The notes beneath the pieces were generated by a model, which saw only the letters and a list, made by a program, of their open reading frames with translations, had not been told where the DNA came from and searched no databases. Positions 1 through 12,307 of a stretch of DNA of 64,000 bases are shown here, one piece after another (the first letter of the stretch is position 1; each line of letters begins with the position of its first letter). This DNA is from Chrysogorgia sp. JL179-B06 (taxonomy: Eukaryota > Cnidaria > Anthozoa > Scleralcyonacea > Chrysogorgiidae): positions 444,501 to 508,500 of the forward strand of contig JAYKKM010000046.1 in assembly GCA_035772405.1 (NCBI GenBank), read 5' to 3'. The position numbers were made by a program, and so were the translations under genes.

Positions 1-440
1 TTGTCTTGACAACTTGTCTTGACAACTTGTCTTGACAACTTGTCTTGACAACTTGTCTTGTCTTGTCTTGTCTTGACAACTTGTCTTGTCTTGTCTTGAC
101 AACTTGTCTTGTCTTGTCTTGACTACTTGTCTTGTCTTGTCTTGTCTTGACAACTTGTCTTGTCTTGTCTTGACAACTTGTCTTGTCTTGACTTGTCTTG
201 TCTTGTCTTGTCTTGTCTTGTCTTGACAACTTGTCTTGACAACTTGTCTTGTCTTGACAACTTGTCTTGTCTTGTCTTGACAACTTGTCTTGTCTTGTGT
301 TGTCTTGTCTTGTCTTGTCTTGACAACTTGTCTTGTCTTGTCTTGACAACTTGTCTTGTCTTGACAACTTGTCTTGACAACTTGTCTTGACAACTTGTCT
401 TGACAACTTGTCTTGTCTTGACAACTTGTCTTGTCTTGTC

Positions 441-570
441 TTGTCTTGACAACTTGTCTTGACAACTTGTCTTGACAACTTGTCTTGACAACTTGTCTTG
501 ACAACTTGTCTTGACAACTTGTCTTGACAACTTGTCTTGACAACTTGTCTTGACAACTTGTCTTGACAAC
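441..570. repeat. Run of ten 13-bp units
   Basis: Ten consecutive perfect copies of TTGTCTTGACAAC, the strict alternation of 5-mer and 8-mer. It is the longest pure 13-bp run in the window. Runs elsewhere in the array are mostly eight or four units long and recur at higher-order spacing. Confidence 0.93.
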
Positions 571-858
571 TTGTCTTGTCTTGTCTTGACAACTTGTCTT
601 GTCTTGTCTTGACAACTTGTCTTGTCTTGTCTTGACAACTTGTCTTGTCTTGTCTTGACAACTTGTCTTGTCTTGCTTGTCTTGTCTTGACAACTTGTCT
701 TGTCTTGTCTTGTCTTGACAACTTGTCTTGTCTTGTCTTGACAACTTGTCTTGACAACTTGTCTTGACAACTTGTCTTGTCTTGTCTTGACAACTTGTCT
801 TGTCTTGTCTTGACAACTTGTCTTGTCTTGACAACTTGTCTTGTCTTGTCTTGACAAC

Positions 859-958
859 TTGTCTTGTCTTGTCTTGTCTTGTCTTGTCTTGTCTTGTATT
901 GTCTTGTCTTGTCTTGTCTTGTCTTGTCTTGTCTTGTCTTGTCTTGTCTTGTCTTGTC
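859..958. repeat. Near-pure pentamer run, 20 copies of TTGTC
   Basis: Twenty consecutive TTGTC pentamers with one changed base (TTGTA near 896). Such pure 5-bp runs are a distinct local state of the array. A second run of 14 pentamers follows at 990-1059. Confidence 0.92.
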
Positions 959-989
959 TTGACAACTTGTCTTGTCTTGTCTTGACAAC

Positions 990-1059
990 TTGTCTTGTCT
1001 TGTCTTGTCTTGTCTTGTCTTGTCTTGTCTTGTCTTGTCTTGTCTTGTCTTGTCTTGTC
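990..1059. repeat. Pure pentamer run, 14 copies of TTGTC
   Basis: Fourteen perfect TTGTC units between two TTGACAAC words. Together with 859-958 this is the most homogeneous simple-repeat DNA in the left block and is expected to be slippage-prone. Confidence 0.92.
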
Positions 1060-2760
1060 TTGACAACTTGTCTTGTCTTGTCTTGACAACTTGTCTTGTC
1101 TTGTCTTGACAACTTGTCTTGTCTTGTCTTGTCTTGTCTTGACATCTTGTCTTACTTGTCTTGTCTTGTCTTGACAACTTGTCTTGTCTTGACAACTTGT
1201 CTTGACAACTTGTCTTGTCTTGACAACTTGTCTTGTCTTGACAACTTGTCTTTGTCTTGACAACTTGTCTTGACAACTGTCTTGTCTTGACAACTTGTCT
1301 TGTCTTGTCTTGTCTAACTTGTCTTGTCTTGTCTTGACAACTTGTCTTGTGTTGTCTTGTCTTGACAACTTGTCTTGTCTTGTCTTGACAACTTGTCTTG
1401 TCTTGTCTTGACAACTTGTCTTGTGTTGTCTTGTCTTGACAACTTGTCTTGTATTGTCTTGACAACTTGTCTTGTCTTGTCTTGTCTTGACAAATTGTCT
1501 TGTCTTGTCTTGACAACTTGTCTTGTCTTGTCTTGACAACTTGTCTTGTATTGTCTTGACAACTTGTCTTGTCTTGACAACTTGTCTTGTCTTGTCTTGA
1601 CAACTTGTCTTGACTTGACAACTTGTCTTGTCTTGTCTTGACAACTTGTTTTGTCTTGTCTTTTCTTGTCTTGACAACTTGTCTTGACAACTTGTCTTTT
1701 CTTGACAACTTGTCTTGTCTTGTCTTGATAACTTGTCTTGTCTTGTCTTGACAACTTGTCTTGTCTTGTCTTGACAACTTGTCTTGTCTTGTCTTGTCTT
1801 GACAACTTGTCTTGTCTTGACAACTTGTCTTGACAACTTGTCTTGTCTTGACAACTTGTCTTGTCTTGACAACTTGTCTTGTCTTGACAACTTGTCTTTT
1901 CTTGACAACTTGTCTTGTCTTGTCTTGACAACTTGTCTTCTTGTCTTGTCTGGACAACTTGTCTCGAAAACTTGTCTTGTCTTGTTTTGACAACTTGTCT
2001 TGTCTTGTCTTGTCTTACTTGTCTTGTCTGTCTCGACAACTTGTCTCGACATCTTGTCTCGACAACTTGTCTCGTCTTGTGTTTTCTTGTCTTGTCTTGA
2101 CAACTTGTGTTGTCTTGTGTTTTGACAACTTGTCTTGACATCTTGTCTTGACAACTTGTCTTGTGTTGACATCTTGTGTTGACAACTTGTCTTGACATCT
2201 TGTCTTGACAACTTGTCTTGTCTTGTCTTGACAACTTGTCTTGTCTTGTCTTGTCTTGACAACTTGTCTTGTCTTGTCTTGTCTTCTTGTCTTGTCTTGT
2301 CTTGACAACTTGTCTTGTCTTGTCTTGACAACTTGTCTTGTCTTGACAACTTGTCTTGTCTTGTTGTCTTGACAACTTGTCTTGTCTTGTCTTGACAACT
2401 TGTCTTGTCTTGTCTTGACAACTTGTCTTGTCTTGTCTTGTCTTGTCTTGACAACTTGTCTTGTCTTGACAACTTGTCTTGTCTTGTCTTGACAACTTGT
2501 CTTGTCTTGTCTTGACAACTTGTCTTGACTTGACAACTTGTCTTGTCTTGACAACTTGTCTTGTCTTGACAACTTGTCTTGACAACTTGTCTTGACAACT
2601 TGTCTTGACAACTTGTCTTGTCTTGTCTTGTCTTGACAACTTGTCTTGCCTTGTCTTGACAATTTCTCTTGTCTTGTCTTGACTACTTGTCTTGTCTTGT
2701 CTTGACAACTTGTCTTGTCTTGACAACTTGTCTTGTCCTGACAACTTGTCTTGTCTTGAC

Positions 2761-3264
2761 AACTTGTCTTGACTTGACAACTTGTGTTGTCTTGACAACT
2801 TGTCTTGTCATGAGAACTTGTCTTGTCTTGGCAACTTGTCTTATCTTGACAACTTGTCTTGTCTTGACAACTTGTCTTTTATTGTCTTGACAACTTGTCT
2901 TGTATTGTCTTGTCTTGTCTTGTCTTGTCTTGTCTTGTCTTGTCTTGACAACTTGTCTTGTCTTGTGTTGACGACTGGTCTTGTCTTGTCTTGACAACTT
3001 ATCTTGTGTTGACAACTTGTCTTGACTTGACAACTTGTGTTGTCTTGACAACTTGTCTTGTCATGACAACTTGTCTTGTCTTGGCAACTTGTCTTATCTT
3101 GACAACTTGTCTTGTCTTGACAACTTGTCTTTTATTGTCTTGACAACTTGTCTTGTATTGTCTTGTCTTGTCTTGTCTTGACAACTTGTCTTGACAACTT
3201 GTCTTGACAACTTGTCTTGTCTTGTGTTGACGACTGGTCTTGTCTTGTCTTGACAACTTGTCTT
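2761..3264. repeat. Local tandem duplication of about 253 bp
   Basis: The segment starting at 2761 recurs starting at 3014, an offset of 253 bp. Both copies share the same ordered rare variants: TTGACTTGACAAC, TTGTGTTG, GTCATGA, TTGGCAAC, TTATCTTG, CTTTTATTG, TTGTATTG and GTTGACGACTGG. One visible difference is TCATGAGAAC in the first copy against TCATGACAAC in the second. The two copies also differ in the number of pentamers near their ends. Confidence 0.85.
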
Positions 3265-4446
3265 GTCTTGTCTTGTCTTGTATTGTCTTGTCTTGTCTTG
3301 TCTTGTATTTTCTTGTCTTGTCTTGTCTTGTCTTGTCTTGTCTTGTCTTGTCTTGTCTTGTCTTGACAATTTGTCTTGTCTTGTCTTGACAAGTTGTCTT
3401 GTCTTGTCTTGTCTTTTTTTGTCTTGTCTTGTCTTGTCTTGTCTTGTCTTGTCTTGTCTTCACAAGTTGTCTTGTCTTGTCTTGTTTTGTCTTGTCTTGT
3501 CTTGTCTTGTCTTGACAACTTGTCTTGTGACAACTTGTCTTGACATCTTGTCTTGTCTTGTCTTGTCTTGTCTTGACAACTTGTCTTGTCTTGACAACTT
3601 GTCTTGTCTTGACAACTTGTCTTGTCTTGACAACTTGTCTTGTCTTGTGTTGTCTTGACAACTTGTCTTGTCTTGACAACTTGTATTGTCTTGTCTTGTC
3701 TTGACAACTTGTCTTGTCTTGTCTTGACAACTTGTCTTGTCTTGTCTTGTCTTGACAACTTGTCTTGTCTTGTCTTGACAACTTGTCTTGTCTCTTGACA
3801 ACTTGTCTTGTCTTGTCTTGACAACTTGTCTTGTCTTGTCTTGTCTTGTCTTGACAACTTGTCTTGTCTTGTCTTGTCTTGTCTTGACAACTTGTCTTGA
3901 CAACTTGTCTTGTCTTGTCTTGACAACTTGTCTTGTCTTGTCTTGACAACTTGTCTTGTCTTGTCTTGTCTTGACAACTTGTCTTGACAACTTGTCTTGA
4001 CAACTTGTCTTGTCAACTTGTCTTGTCTTGTCTTGTCTTGTCTTGTCTTGTCTTGACAACTTGTCTTGTCTTGTCTTGACAACTTGTCTTGACAACTTGT
4101 CTTGACAACTTGTCTTGTCTTGTCTTGACAACTTGTCTTGTCTTGTCTTGTCTTGACAACTTGTCTTGTCTTGTCTTGACAACTTGTCTTGTCTTGTCTT
4201 GTGTTGTCTTGTCTTGTCTTGTCTTGTCTTGTCTTGTCGTCACTTCTTGTCTTGACAACTTGTCTTGTCTTGTCTTGACAACTTGTCTTGTCTTGTCTTG
4301 TCTCTTGTCTTGACAACTTGTCTTGTCTTGTTGACAACTTGTCTTGTCTTGACAACTTGTCTTGACAACTTGTCTTGTCTTGACAACTTGTCTTGTCTTG
4401 ACAACTTGTCTTGTCTTGACAACTTGTCTTGTCTTGTCTTGACAAC

Positions 4447-4550
4447 TTGTCTTGACAACTTGTCTTGACAACTTGTCTTGACAACTTGTCTTGACAACTT
4501 GTCTTGACAACTTGTCTTGACAACTTGTCTTGACAACTTGTCTTGACAAC
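4447..4550. repeat. Run of eight 13-bp units, copy 1
   Basis: Eight perfect TTGTCTTGACAAC units. The counterpart at 9028-9131 also has exactly eight. At 13922-14024 there are seven plus one unit that has lost a base. Confidence 0.9.
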
Positions 4551-5201
4551 TTGTCTTGTCTTGTCTTGACAACTTGTCTTGTCTTGTCTTGACAACTTGT
4601 CTGTCTTGTCTTGTCTTGACAACTTGTCTTGTCTTGTCTTGTCTTGACAACTTGTCTTGTCTTGTCTTGACAACTTGTCTTGTCTTGTCTTGTCTTGACA
4701 ACTTGTCTTGACGTCTTGTCTTGTCTTGTCTTGTCTTGTCTTGACAACTTGTCTTGTCTTGTCTTGACAACTTGTCTTGACAACTTGTCTTGTCTTGTGT
4801 TTTCTTGTCTACTTGTCTTGTCTTGTCTTGTCTTGACAACTTGTCTTGACAACTTGTCTTGACAACTTGTCTTGTCTTGTCTTGACGTCTTGTCTTGACG
4901 TCTTGTCTTGTCTTGACGTCTTGTCTTGTCTTGTCTTGACAACTTGTCTTGTCTTGTCTTGTCTTGTCTTGTCTTGTCTTGTCTTGTCTTGACAACTTGT
5001 CTTGACAACTTGTCTTGTCTTGTCTTGACAACTTGTCTTGTCTTGTCTTGTCTTGTCTTGTCTTGACAACTTGTCTTGTCTTGTCTTGACAACTTGTCTT
5101 GTCTTGACAACTTGTCTTGACAACTTGTCTTGTCTTGACAACTTGTCTTGTCTTGACAACTTGTCTTGTCTTGACAACTTGTCTTGTCTTGTCTTGACAA
5201 C

Positions 5202-5253
5202 TTGTCTTGACAACTTGTCTTGACAACTTGTCTTGACAACTTGTCTTGACAAC
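5202..5253. repeat. Run of four 13-bp units, copy 1
   Basis: Four perfect 13-bp units preceded by the same 18/13/18/18/18/23 pattern as the eight-unit runs. The counterpart at 9799-9850 also has four units, an offset of 4597 bp. Confidence 0.88.
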
Positions 5254-5828
5254 TTGTCTTGTCTTGTCTTGACAACTTGTCTTGTCTTGTCTTGACAACT
5301 TGTCTTGTCTTGTCTTGACAACTTGTCTTGTCTTGTCTTGACAACTTGTATTGTCTTGCTTGTCTTGACAACTTGTCTTGACAACTTGTCTTGATAACTT
5401 GTCTTGACAACTTGTCTTGTCTTGTCTGGTCTTGTCTTGACAACTTGTCTTGTCTTGTTTTGACAACTGGTCTTGTCTTGTCTTGTGTTGTCTTGAAAAT
5501 TTTCATGTCTTGTCTGGTATTGACAACTTGTCTTGACAACTTGTCTTGACAACTTGTCTTGACAACGTGTCTTGTCTTTTCTTGTCTTGTCTTGATAACT
5601 TGTCTTGTCTTGTCTTGACAACTTGTCATATCTTGTCTTGTCTTGTCTTGTCTTGTTTTGACTACTTATCTTCTCTTGTCTTGCCTTGTCTTGACAACTT
5701 GTCTTGTCTTGTCTTGTCTTGACAACTTGTCTTGTCTGGTCTTGTCTTGACAACTTGTCTTGACAACTTGTCTTGTCTTGTCTTGTCTTGACTTGTCTTG
5801 ACAACTTGTCTTGTCTTGTCTTGACAAC

Positions 5829-5932
5829 TTGTCTTGACAACTTGTCTTGACAACTTGTCTTGACAACTTGTCTTGACAACTTGTCTTGACAACTTGTCTT
5901 GACAACTTGTCTTGACAACTTGTCTTGACAAC
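5829..5932. repeat. Second eight-unit 13-bp run, copy 1
   Basis: Eight perfect 13-bp units. The counterpart at 10393-10501 is three units, one 18-bp unit, then four units. The counterpart at 14353-14456 is eight units. Offsets are 4564 and 3960 bp. Confidence 0.88.
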
Positions 5933-7600
5933 TTGTCTTGTCTTGTCTTGTCTTGTCTTGACAACTTGTCTTGTCTTGTCTTGACAACTGGTCTTGTCTT
6001 GTCTTGTGTTGTCTTGAAAACTTGTCTTGTCTTGTATTGACAACTTGTCTTGACAACTTGTCTTGACAACGTGTCTTGTCTTTTCTTGTCTTGTCTTGAT
6101 AACTTGTCTTGTCTTGTCTTGACAACTTGTCTTGTCTTGTCTTGTCTTGACAACTTGGCTTGTCTTGTGTTGACACTTGTCTTGTCTTGTGTTGACAAAT
6201 TGTATTGTATTGTCTTGACCAGTTGTCTTTCTTGACAACTTGTATTGTCTTGCCTTGTCTTGACAATTTGTCTTGTCTTGTCTTGACAACTTGTCTTGTC
6301 TTGTTCTGGTTTGTCTTGTCTTGTCTTGTCTTGTCTTGACAACTTGTCTTGTCTTGCTTGTCTTGTCTTGTCTTGACAACTTGTCTTGTCTTGTCTTGAC
6401 AACTTGTCTTGTCTTGTCTTGTCTTGTCTTGTCTTGACAACTTGTCTTGTCTTGTCTTGTCTTGTCTTGTCTTGTCTTGACAACTTGTCTTGTGATGTCT
6501 TGTCTTGACAACTTGTCTTGTCTTGTCTTGACAACTTGTCTTGTCTTGACAACTTGTCTTTTCTTGACAACTTGTCTTGTCTTGACAACTTGTCTTGTCT
6601 TGTCTTATCTTGTCTTGTCTTGTCTTGACAACTTGTCTTGTCTTGTCTTGTCTTGACAACTTGTCTTGTCTTGACAACTTGTCTTGTCTTGTCTTGACAA
6701 CTTGTCTTGTCTTGTCTTGTCTTGACAACTTGTCTTGTCTTGTCTTGACAACTTGTCTTGTCTTGACAACTTGTCTTGTCTTGTCTTGACAACTTGTCTT
6801 GTCTTGTCTTGTCTTGTCTTGTCTTGTCTTGTCTTGTCTTGACAACTTGTCTTGTCTTGTCTTGACAACTTGTCTTACAGTCTTGTCTTGTCTTGTCTTG
6901 ACAACTTGTCTTGTCTTGTCTTGTCTTGACAACTTGTCTTGTCTTGACAACTTGTCTTGTCTTGTCTTGTCTTGACAACTTGTCTTGTCTTGTCTTGTCT
7001 GGACAACTTGTCTTGTCTTGTCTTGACAACTTGTCTTGTCTTGTCTTGACAACTTGTCTTGTCTTGTCTTGACAACTTGTCTTGTCTTGTCTTGTCTTGA
7101 CAACTTGTCTTGTCTTGTCTTGACAACTTGTCTTGTCTTGACAACTTGTCTTGTCTTGTCTTGTCTTGACAACTTGTCTTGTCTTGTCTTGACAACTTGT
7201 CTTGTCTTGTCTTGACAACTTGTCTTGTCTTGTCTTGACAACTTGTCTTGTCTTGTCTTGACAACTTGTCTTGTCTTGTCTTGACAACTTGTCTTGTATT
7301 GTCTTGACAACTTGTCTTGTCTTGACAACTTGTCTTTACTTGTCTTGTCTTGACAACTTGTCTTGACTTGACAACTTGTCTTGTCTTGTCTTGACAACTT
7401 GTCTTGTCTTGACAACTTGTCTTGTCTTGACAACTTGTCTTGACAACTTGTCTTGTCTTGACAACTTGTCTTGTCTTGTCTTGTCTTGTCTTGTCTTGAC
7501 AACTTGTCTTGTCTTGTCTTGTCTTGTCTTGTCTTGACAACTTGTCCTGTCTTGTCTTGTCTTGACAACTTGTCTTGACATCTTGACTTCTCTTGACAAC

Positions 7601-7744
7601 TTGTCTTGTCTTGACAACCTGTCTTGTCTTGACAACTTGTCTTGTCTTGACAACTTGTCTTGTCTTGACAACTTGTCTTGTCTTGACAACTTGTCTTGTC
7701 TTGACAACTTGTCTTGTCTTGACAACTTGTCTTGTCTTGACAAC
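7601..7744. repeat. Run of eight 18-bp units, copy 1
   Basis: Eight units of TTGTCTTGTCTTGACAAC; the second unit begins with C instead of T. Matching runs lie at 12182-12307 (seven units) and 16124-16267 (eight units). The latter two are both followed by a TTGTATTG variant. Confidence 0.9.
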
Positions 7745-9027
7745 TTGTCTTGTCTTGTCTTGACAACTTGTCTTGTCTTGTCTTGTCTTGACAACTTGTC
7801 TTGACAACTTGTCTTGTCTTGTCTTGACAACTTGTCTTGTCTTGTCTTGTCTAACTTGTCTTGACAAGTCTTGACAACTTGTCTTGTCTTGTCTTGACAA
7901 CTTGTCTTGTCTTGTCTTGTCTTGTCTTGTCTTGACAACTTGTCTTGTCTTGTCTTGTCTTGACAACTTGTCTTGTCTTGTCTTGACAACTTGTCTTGTA
8001 CACTTGTCTTGACAACTTGTCTTGTCTTGTCTTGTCTTGACAACTTGTCTTGACCTTGTCTTGACAACTTGTCTTGTCTTGTCTTGACAACTTGTCTTGT
8101 CTTGTCTTGACAACTTTGTCTTGTCTTGTCTTGACAACTTGTCTTGTCTTGTCTTGACAACTTGTCTTGTCTTGTCTTGACAACTTGTCTTGTCTTGTCT
8201 TGACAACTTGTCTTGTCTTGACAACTTGTCTTGTCTTGACAACTTGTCTTGTCTTGTGTTGTCTTGACAACTTGTCTTGTCTTGACAACTTGTATTGTCT
8301 TGTCTTGTCTTGACAACTTGTCTTGTCTTGTCTTGAAAACTTGTCTTGTTGTCTTGTCTTGACAACTTGTCTTGTCCTGTCTTGACAACTTGACTTGTCC
8401 TGTTTTGACAACTTGTCTTGTCTTGTGTTGACAACTTGTCTTGTCTTGTCTTGTCTTGTCTTGACAACTTGTCTTGTCTTGTCTTGTCTTGACAACTTGT
8501 ATTGTCTTGTCTTGTCTTGACAACTTGTCTTGTCTTGTCTTGACAACTTGGCTTGTCTTGTTTTGACAACTTGTATTGTCTTGTCTTGTCTTGCTGGTCT
8601 TGTCTTGACAACTTGTCTTGTCTTGTCTTGTCTTGTCTTGTCTTGTCTTGTCTTGTCTTGACAACTTGTCTTGACAACTTGTCTTGTCTTGTCTTGTCTT
8701 GACAACTTGTCTTGTCTTGTCTTGACAACTTGTCTTGTCTTGACTTGTCTTGACAACTTGTCTTGTCTTGTCTTGACAACTTGTCTTGTCTTGTCTTGTT
8801 TTGTCTTGTCTTGTCTTGTCTTGTCTTGTCTTGTCTTGTCTTGACAACTTGTCTTGTCTTGTCTTGACAACTTGTCTTGTCTTGTCTTGTCTTGTGTTGT
8901 CTTGTCTTGTCTTGACAACTTGTCTTGTCTTGACAACTTGTCTTGACAACTTGTCTTGTCTTGACAACTTGTCTTGTCTTGACAACTTGTCTTGTCTTGA
9001 CAACTTGTCTTGTCTTGTCTTGACAAC

Positions 9028-9131
9028 TTGTCTTGACAACTTGTCTTGACAACTTGTCTTGACAACTTGTCTTGACAACTTGTCTTGACAACTTGTCTTG
9101 ACAACTTGTCTTGACAACTTGTCTTGACAAC
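9028..9131. repeat. Run of eight 13-bp units, copy 2
   Basis: Eight perfect TTGTCTTGACAAC units, 4581 bp downstream of the identical run at 4447. It is followed by a pair of GACGTC variants 13 bp apart (9149 and 9162). A pair with the same 13-bp spacing occurs at 4884 and 4897. Confidence 0.9.
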
Positions 9132-9798
9132 TTGTCTTGTCTTGTCTTGACGTCTTGTCTTGACGTCTTGTCTTGTCTTGTCTTGTCTTGACAACTTGTC
9201 TTGTCTTGTCTTGTCTTGTCAACTTGTCTTGTCTTGTCTTGACAACTTGTCTTGTCTTGTCTTGTCTTGACAACTTGTCTTTCATCTTGTCTTGTCTTGT
9301 CTTGTCTTGACTTGTCTTGACAACTTGTCTTGTCTTGTCTTGACAACTTGTCTTGACAACTTGTCTTGTCTTTTCTTGTCTTGACAACTTGTCTTGTCTT
9401 GTCTTGTCTTGACAACTTGTCTTGTCTTGTCTTGACAACTTGTCTTGTCTTGTCTTGACAGTCTTGTCTTTCTTGACAACTTGTCTTGTCTTGTCTTGTC
9501 TTGTCTTGACAACTTGTCTTGACATCTTGTCTTGACAACTTGTCTTGACGTCTTGTCTTGTCTTGACGTCTTGTCTTGTTTTGTCTTGACAACTTGTCTT
9601 GACAACTTGTCTTGTCTTGTCTTGTCAACTTGTCTTGTCTTGTCTTGTCTTGTCTTGTCTTGACAACTTGTCTTGTCTTGTCTTGACAACTTGTCTTGTC
9701 TTGACAACTTGTCTTGACAACTTGTCTTGTCTTGACAACTTGTCTTGTCTTGACAACTTGTCTTGTCTTGACAACTTGTCTTGTCTTGTCTTGACAAC

Positions 9799-9850
9799 TT
9801 GTCTTGACAACTTGTCTTGACAACTTGTCTTGACAACTTGTCTTGACAAC
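9799..9850. repeat. Run of four 13-bp units, copy 2
   Basis: Four perfect units with the same leading 18/13/18/18/18/23 pattern as 5202-5253. Confidence 0.88.
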
Positions 9851-10392
9851 TTGTCTTGTCTTGTCTTGACAACTTGTCTTGTCTTGTCTTGTCTTGTCTT
9901 GACAACTTGTCTTGTCTTGTCTTGTCTTGACAACTTGTCTTGTCTTGCTTGTCTTGACAACTTGTCTTGACAACTTGTCTTGACAACTTGTCTTGACAAC
10001 TTGTCTTGTCTTGTCTTGTCTTGTCTTGACAACTTGTCTTGTCTTGTCTTGACAACTTGTCTTGTCTTGTCTTGTCTTGTCTTGACAACTGTCTTGTCTT
10101 GTCTTGACAACTTGTCTTGACAACTTGTCTTGACAACTTGTCTTGACAACTTGTCTTGTCTTGTCTTGTCTTGTCTTGACGTCTTGTCTTGTCTTGACAA
10201 CTTGTCTTGACTTGTCTTGTCTTGTCTTGTCTTGTCTTGACAACTTGTCTTGTCTTGTCTTGTCTTGTCTTGACGTCTTGTCTTGTCTTGACGTCTTGTC
10301 TTGTCTTGTCTTGACAACTTGTCTTGACAACTTGTCTTGTCTTGTCTTGTCTTGACTTGTCTTGACAACTTGTCTTGTCTTGTCTTGACAAC

Positions 10393-10501
10393 TTGTCTTG
10401 ACAACTTGTCTTGACAACTTGTCTTGACAACTTGTCTTGTCTTGACAACTTGTCTTGACAACTTGTCTTGACAACTTGTCTTGACAACTTGTCTTGACAA
10501 C
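10393..10501. repeat. Eight-slot 13-bp run with one expanded unit, copy 2
   Basis: Three 13-bp units, one 18-bp unit (one extra pentamer), then four 13-bp units. Read as slots this is the same eight-unit module as 5829-5932 and 14353-14456 with a single pentamer gained. Confidence 0.85.
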
Positions 10502-12181
10502 TTGTCTTGTCTTGTCTTGTCTTGTCTTGACAACTTGTCTTGTCTTGTCTTGACAACTTGTCTTGTCTTGTCTTGTCTTGTCTTGACGTCTTGTCTTGTC
10601 TTGACAACTTGTCTTGACAACTTGTCTTGACAACTTGTCTTGTCTTGTCTTGTCTTGTCTTGACAACTTGTCTTGTCTTGTCTTGACAACTTGTCTTGAC
10701 ATCTTGTCTTGTCTTGACAACTTGTCTTGTCTTGTCTTGACAACTTGTCTTGTCTTGTCTTGACAACTTGTCTTGTCTTGTCTTGACAAATTGTCTTTCT
10801 TGACAACTTGTCTTGTCTTGTCTTGTCTTGACAACTTGTCTTGTCTTGTCTTGACAACTTGTCTTGTCTTGTTTGGTTTGTCTTGTCTTGTCTTGTCTTG
10901 TCTTGACAACTTGTCTTGTCTTGCTTGTCTTGTCTTGTCTTGACAACTTGTCTTGTCTTGTCTTGACAACTTGTCTTGTCTTGTCTTGTCTTGTCTTGTC
11001 TTGACAACTTGTCTTGTCTTGTCTTTTCTTGTGTTGTGTTGTCTTGACAACTTGTCTTGTCTTTTCTTGTCTTGACAACTTGTCTTGTGTCTTGACAACT
11101 TGTCTTGTCTTGACAACTTGTCTTTTCTTGACAACTTGTCTTGTCTTGACAACTTGTCTTGTCTTGTCTTATCTTGTCTTGTCTTGTCTTGACCACTTGT
11201 CTTGTGTTGTCTTGTCTTGACAACTTGTCTTGTCTTGTCTTGACAACTTGTCTTGTCTTGTCTTGACAACTTGTCTTGTGTTGTCTTGTATTGACAACTT
11301 AGCTTGTATTGTCTTGACAACTTGTCTTCTCTTGACAACTTGTCTTGTCTTGTGTTGACTACTGGTCTTGTCTTGTTTTGCCTTGTCTTATCTTGTTTTG
11401 TCGTGTCTTGACAACTTGTCTTGTGTTGTCTTGTCATCTCTTGTCTTATATTGTCTTGTCTTGTCTTGACAACTTGTCTTGTGTTGTGTTGTCTTGACAA
11501 CTTGTCTTGTCTTGACAACTTGTCTTGTGTTGTCTTGTCTTGTCAACTTATCTTGTCTTGTCTTGTCTTGACAACTTGGCTTGCCTTGTCTTGACAACTT
11601 GTCTTGTCTTGTCTTGACAACTTGTCTTGTCTTGTGTTGACAACTGGTCTTGTCTTGTCTTGTCTTGACAACTTGTCTTGAAAACTTGTCTTGTCTTGAC
11701 AACTTGTCTTGTCTTGTCTTGTCTTGACAACTTGTCTCGTCTTGTCTTGTCTTGACAACTTGTCTTGTCTTGTCTTGTCTGGACAACTTGTCTTGTCTTG
11801 TCTGGACAACTTGTCTTGTCTTGTCTGGACAACTTGTCTTGTCTTGTCTTGACAACTTGTCTTGTCTTGACAACTTGTCTTGACTGTCTTGTCTTGACAA
11901 CTTGTCTTGACTTGACAACTTGTCTTGTCTTGTCTTGACAACTTGTCTTGTCTTGACAACTTGTCTTGTCTTGACAACTTGTCTTGACAACTTGTCTTGT
12001 CTTGACAACTTGTCTTGTCTTGTCTTGTCTTGTCTTGTCTTGACAACTTGTCTTGTCTTGTCTTGACAACTTGTCTTGACGTCTTGTCTTGACGTCTTGT
12101 CTTGCCTTGACGTCTTGTCTTGTCTTGACAACTTGTCTTGTCTTGACAACTTGTCTTGACAATTTGTCTTGTCTTGTCAAC

Positions 12182-12307
12182 TTGTCTTGTCTTGACAACT
12201 TGTCTTGTCTTGACAACTTGTCTTGTCTTGACAACTTGTCTTGTCTTGACAACTTGTCTTGTCTTGACAACTTGTCTTGTCTTGACAACTTGTCTTGTCT
12301 TGACAAC
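12182..12307. repeat. Run of seven 18-bp units, copy 2
   Basis: Seven TTGTCTTGTCTTGACAAC units followed by TTGTATTG, as in the run at 16124-16267, which is followed by the same variant. Confidence 0.9.

Larger units (their letters stand above)
4340..8920. repeat. Higher-order repeat copy 1 of the minisatellite
   Basis: Boundaries are approximate. The copy opens with units of 18, 13, 18, 18, 18 and 23 bp, followed by an eight-unit 13-bp run (4447-4550). Further in are a four-unit run (5202-5253), another eight-unit run (5829-5932), the variant GGTTTG at 6308, CTTATCTTG at 6604, and an eight-unit 18-bp run (7601-7744). The same landmarks recur in the same order about 4.56-4.60 kb downstream. 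Confidence 0.82.

Noticed and set aside
6875..11518. Minus-strand open frame of 1547 codons rich in K, T, R, Q and D, and many similar frames
   Set aside because: The reverse complement of TTGTC and TTGACAAC contains no stop triplet in any frame, so all three minus frames stay open for thousands of bases wherever the repeat is intact. This is a property of the words, not evidence of a protein.
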